From RGIG4074 sp964615285 (lineage in GTDB: Bacteria; Bacillota; Clostridia; Christensenellales; Borkfalkiaceae), in the NCBI GenBank assembly GCA_964615285.1, contig CAZTND010000038.1, positions 1 through 13,867 on the forward strand: 13,867 bases of DNA, given 5' to 3'. Each line of letters starts with the position of its first letter. Position 1 is the first letter of the stretch. Made by a program: the position numbers and the translations under genes. This document shows, in pieces, positions 12,508 through 13,867 of this stretch. Below the pieces are notes generated by a model. It was given only the letters and a program-made list of their open reading frames with translations, was not told the DNA's origin and ran no database searches.

Positions 12508-13524
12508 ATGTCGGCAAACAAGACGATCAAAAGAAAAAACGAACTTTTCGTGCGGCGCATCGTTTGGCTGTCCGTATCGGGCGCCCTTTTGCTTTCCCTG
12601 TTGATTACGGTCATCACTTTATCCGTTCAATACGCCCTGCCCACCGTGGCGGACGATTATTGGGAAGATCAGACGACGGGCGGCGCGATCGAAGAAAAAT
12701 ACGCGCAATTGGGGCCCTATGCGGTGGAAGCCAAAGAGTACACCGCCGAAAATTACGACGGCGGCGCGGAAAATCATTACAAAGTCTGGTTCCCCGATGG
12801 CGCAGAGGGGGAAACCTATCCTCTCGTCATTCTGGTCAACGGCACCGCCTGTCCCTATCAGCGGTATGAGGACGTGTTCTATCATCTGGCGTCCTGGGGG
12901 TTCGTCGTCGCGGGAAACGATTACGAGACCTCGTGGGACGGGAAAGCGGCGGACGAAACGCTGACCTTTGTTCTGGACGACGAAGAACTGTCCGCGATGG
13001 TGGACAAAGAGCGCATCGGCATCGGCGGGCACTCGCAGGGCGGCATGGGCGCCTTCAACGCCATCACGCAGTACGAGAGCGGCAGCCTGTATAAAGTCTG
13101 TTTTTCGCTGAGCTGCGTGAGCCACGACCTTGCCAACCTGTTGGGCTGGCACTTTGACGAGGAGGCGGAGGACGGCGACGCCGACGCGGAACCGGAAGAA
13201 GAGGACGAACCGTATACATACGACACGAGCGGGATCGAAATTCCCACGCTGCTGCTTGCGGGCACGGCGGGACTTGAAGGGTTTATCGTTTCTTACGACG
13301 ACCTTGAAGAAAGTTACGATTCTTTGCAGGGCGACGCCGTGCTGGCGCGGCGCGAGGACACCGGACACGGCGATCTTTTGTGGCAGGCGGACCCTTATGT
13401 GACGGCGTGGCTGATGTACTACCTGCAGGGGGACGAGTACGCGGGGCAGGCGTTCTTCGGCGAAGCGCCCGAGCTGGCGGTCAACGAATATTGGCAGGAT
13501 TTCGAGAGCAAACGGGCAACCTGA
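12508..13524 (+). CDS. Membrane-anchored alpha/beta hydrolase, chlorophyllase/dienelactone-hydrolase-like
   Basis: A 338-residue protein. A basic N-terminus (KTIKRKNELFVRR) precedes one long helix (about 18-43) without a cleavage-type or lipobox site, so the catalytic domain is probably tethered outside the cell. The fold shows YPLVILVNGTACPYQRY (104-120, oxyanion-hole strand and loop), YEDVFYHLASWGFVVAGND (120-138), the nucleophile elbow GIGGHSQGG (Ser176) and a late TGHGDL (His287) as catalytic histidine. The acid is unclear: where an Asp is expected after IPTLLLAGTAG there is LEGFIVSYDD, so Glu257 or Asp264/265 are candidates. An acidic insert (about 217-236, mostly Glu and Asp) sits in the lid position. 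The start at 12508 has GGGGAG 7 bases upstream. It has its own promoter and a repeat-derived terminator. The substrate (ester or lipid) cannot be told. Confidence 0.88.
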   Translation: MSANKTIKRKNELFVRRIVWLSVSGALLLSLLITVITLSVQYALPTVADDYWEDQTTGGAIEEKYAQLGPYAVEAKEYTAENYDGGAENHYKVWFPDGAEGETYPLVILVNGTACPYQRYEDVFYHLASWGFVVAGNDYETSWDGKAADETLTFVLDDEELSAMVDKERIGIGGHSQGGMGAFNAITQYESGSLYKVCFSLSCVSHDLANLLGWHFDEEAEDGDADAEPEEEDEPYTYDTSGIEIPTLLLAGTAGLEGFIVSYDDLEESYDSLQGDAVLARREDTGHGDLLWQADPYVTAWLMYYLQGDEYAGQAFFGEAPELAVNEYWQDFESKRAT

Positions 13525-13529
13525 CCCGC

Positions 13530-13867
13530 GCAAGGCGCTGCTTGCACGACTTGAGCGTCAATAGGGACAATGCCCCTTCGGGGATTTACAAAAGGGGCGG
13601 CGCCCCCGATAATATAAGAACGCATAAAGCAAGGCTTTGCCTTGCTTTTTTCGTCTGCGACGACTGATGCGGAACATTGCTCCGCTTTTTCAGGCATTTT
13701 TTACGCGGGAACGCCGTTCCCGCGCCCTTGCGTAGGCGATTTACCTGAAACAAAGCCGAAATTCTATTCGCCCAAAAAAGCGCCCCTTTGGCGGGCGGTG
13801 CGGAGGGCAAAACCCTTTTTTCGGATATTAAAACAAGACGTAGCCTTGTGTTGCTTTGGTATCGAAA
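13530..13867. repeat. Triloop-hairpin repeat region after the hydrolase gene (copy C)
   Basis: The whole stretch to the window end lacks a credible gene. Hairpins seen: GCAAG/CTTGC (13530-13545, loop 6), TTGA-GCG-TCAA (13551-13561), CCCC-TTC-GGGG (13573-13583), GGGGC-GGC-GCCCC (13594-13606) and the conserved core GCAAGGC-TTT-GCCTTGC (13629-13645), TCGTC-TGC-GACGA (13651-13663) and GCGGAAC-ATT-GCTCCGC (13669-13685). Then come CGCGGGAAC/GTTCCCGCG around GCC (13704-13724) and an imperfect ACAAGAC-GTA-GCCTTGT (13834-13850). Part of 13735-13790 resembles 6651-6702 beside copy B. Confidence 0.83.
13626..13651 (+). terminator. Repeat-derived terminator after the hydrolase gene
   Basis: The first core hairpin of repeat copy C (stem GCAAGGC/GCCTTGC, loop TTT) is flanked by AAA and followed by six T on the plus strand. 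This gives a standard intrinsic terminator about 100 bases past the hydrolase stop. Copies A and B lack the T run after the same hairpin. Confidence 0.7.

Overview
The window looks like a chromosomal segment from a moderately GC-rich Firmicutes, most likely Clostridia. Most genes have AGGAGG-type ribosome sites, and the promoters are plain TTGACA/TATAAT type. The gene order yaaO - tmk - holB - ricT(yaaT) - yabB/trmN is the Bacillus subtilis order with some members missing, and greA is followed by lysS as in many Clostridia. I cannot place it to genus. A run of exactly 100 N at 6792-6891 marks an assembly gap, so the source is probably a draft or metagenome-assembled genome.

Layout. Positions 58-11487 are read almost entirely from the minus strand. 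In transcription order (right to left) this part holds: an Lrp/AsnC regulator overlapping a class I aminotransferase; a one-helix hypothetical protein; greA and lysS, with the 3' end of lysS lost in the gap; a five-helix membrane protein; then YaaO-like PLP decarboxylase, thymidylate kinase, DNA polymerase III delta', RicT, a 55-residue 2[4Fe-4S] ferredoxin and a tRNA1(Val) adenine-N6 methyltransferase. Right of the Lrp gene the direction flips: an 85-residue conserved-looking protein, a 69-residue two-helix protein and a membrane-anchored alpha/beta hydrolase lie on the plus strand.

Regulation. Six promoters with 17-bp spacing can be read (ferredoxin, greA, the one-helix protein, lrp, the 85-residue gene and the hydrolase), along with several intrinsic terminators. 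The lrp/85-residue divergent region holds an inverted repeat placed between the two -35 boxes, a candidate operator. greA has a leader hairpin.

The most unusual content is a dispersed non-coding repeat family at 1-53, 3424-3749, about 6600-6791 and 13530-13867. It is a chain of short hairpins, most with perfect arms and exactly three loop bases, joined by conserved AT-richer linkers. Between copies the linkers stay similar while the stems change in a compensated way. The elements sit at gene 3' ends. One stands between tmk and holB where B. subtilis has yaaQ-yaaR, one borders the assembly gap, and one provides a terminator-like hairpin after the hydrolase gene. I regard this family as the best candidate for something undescribed here.
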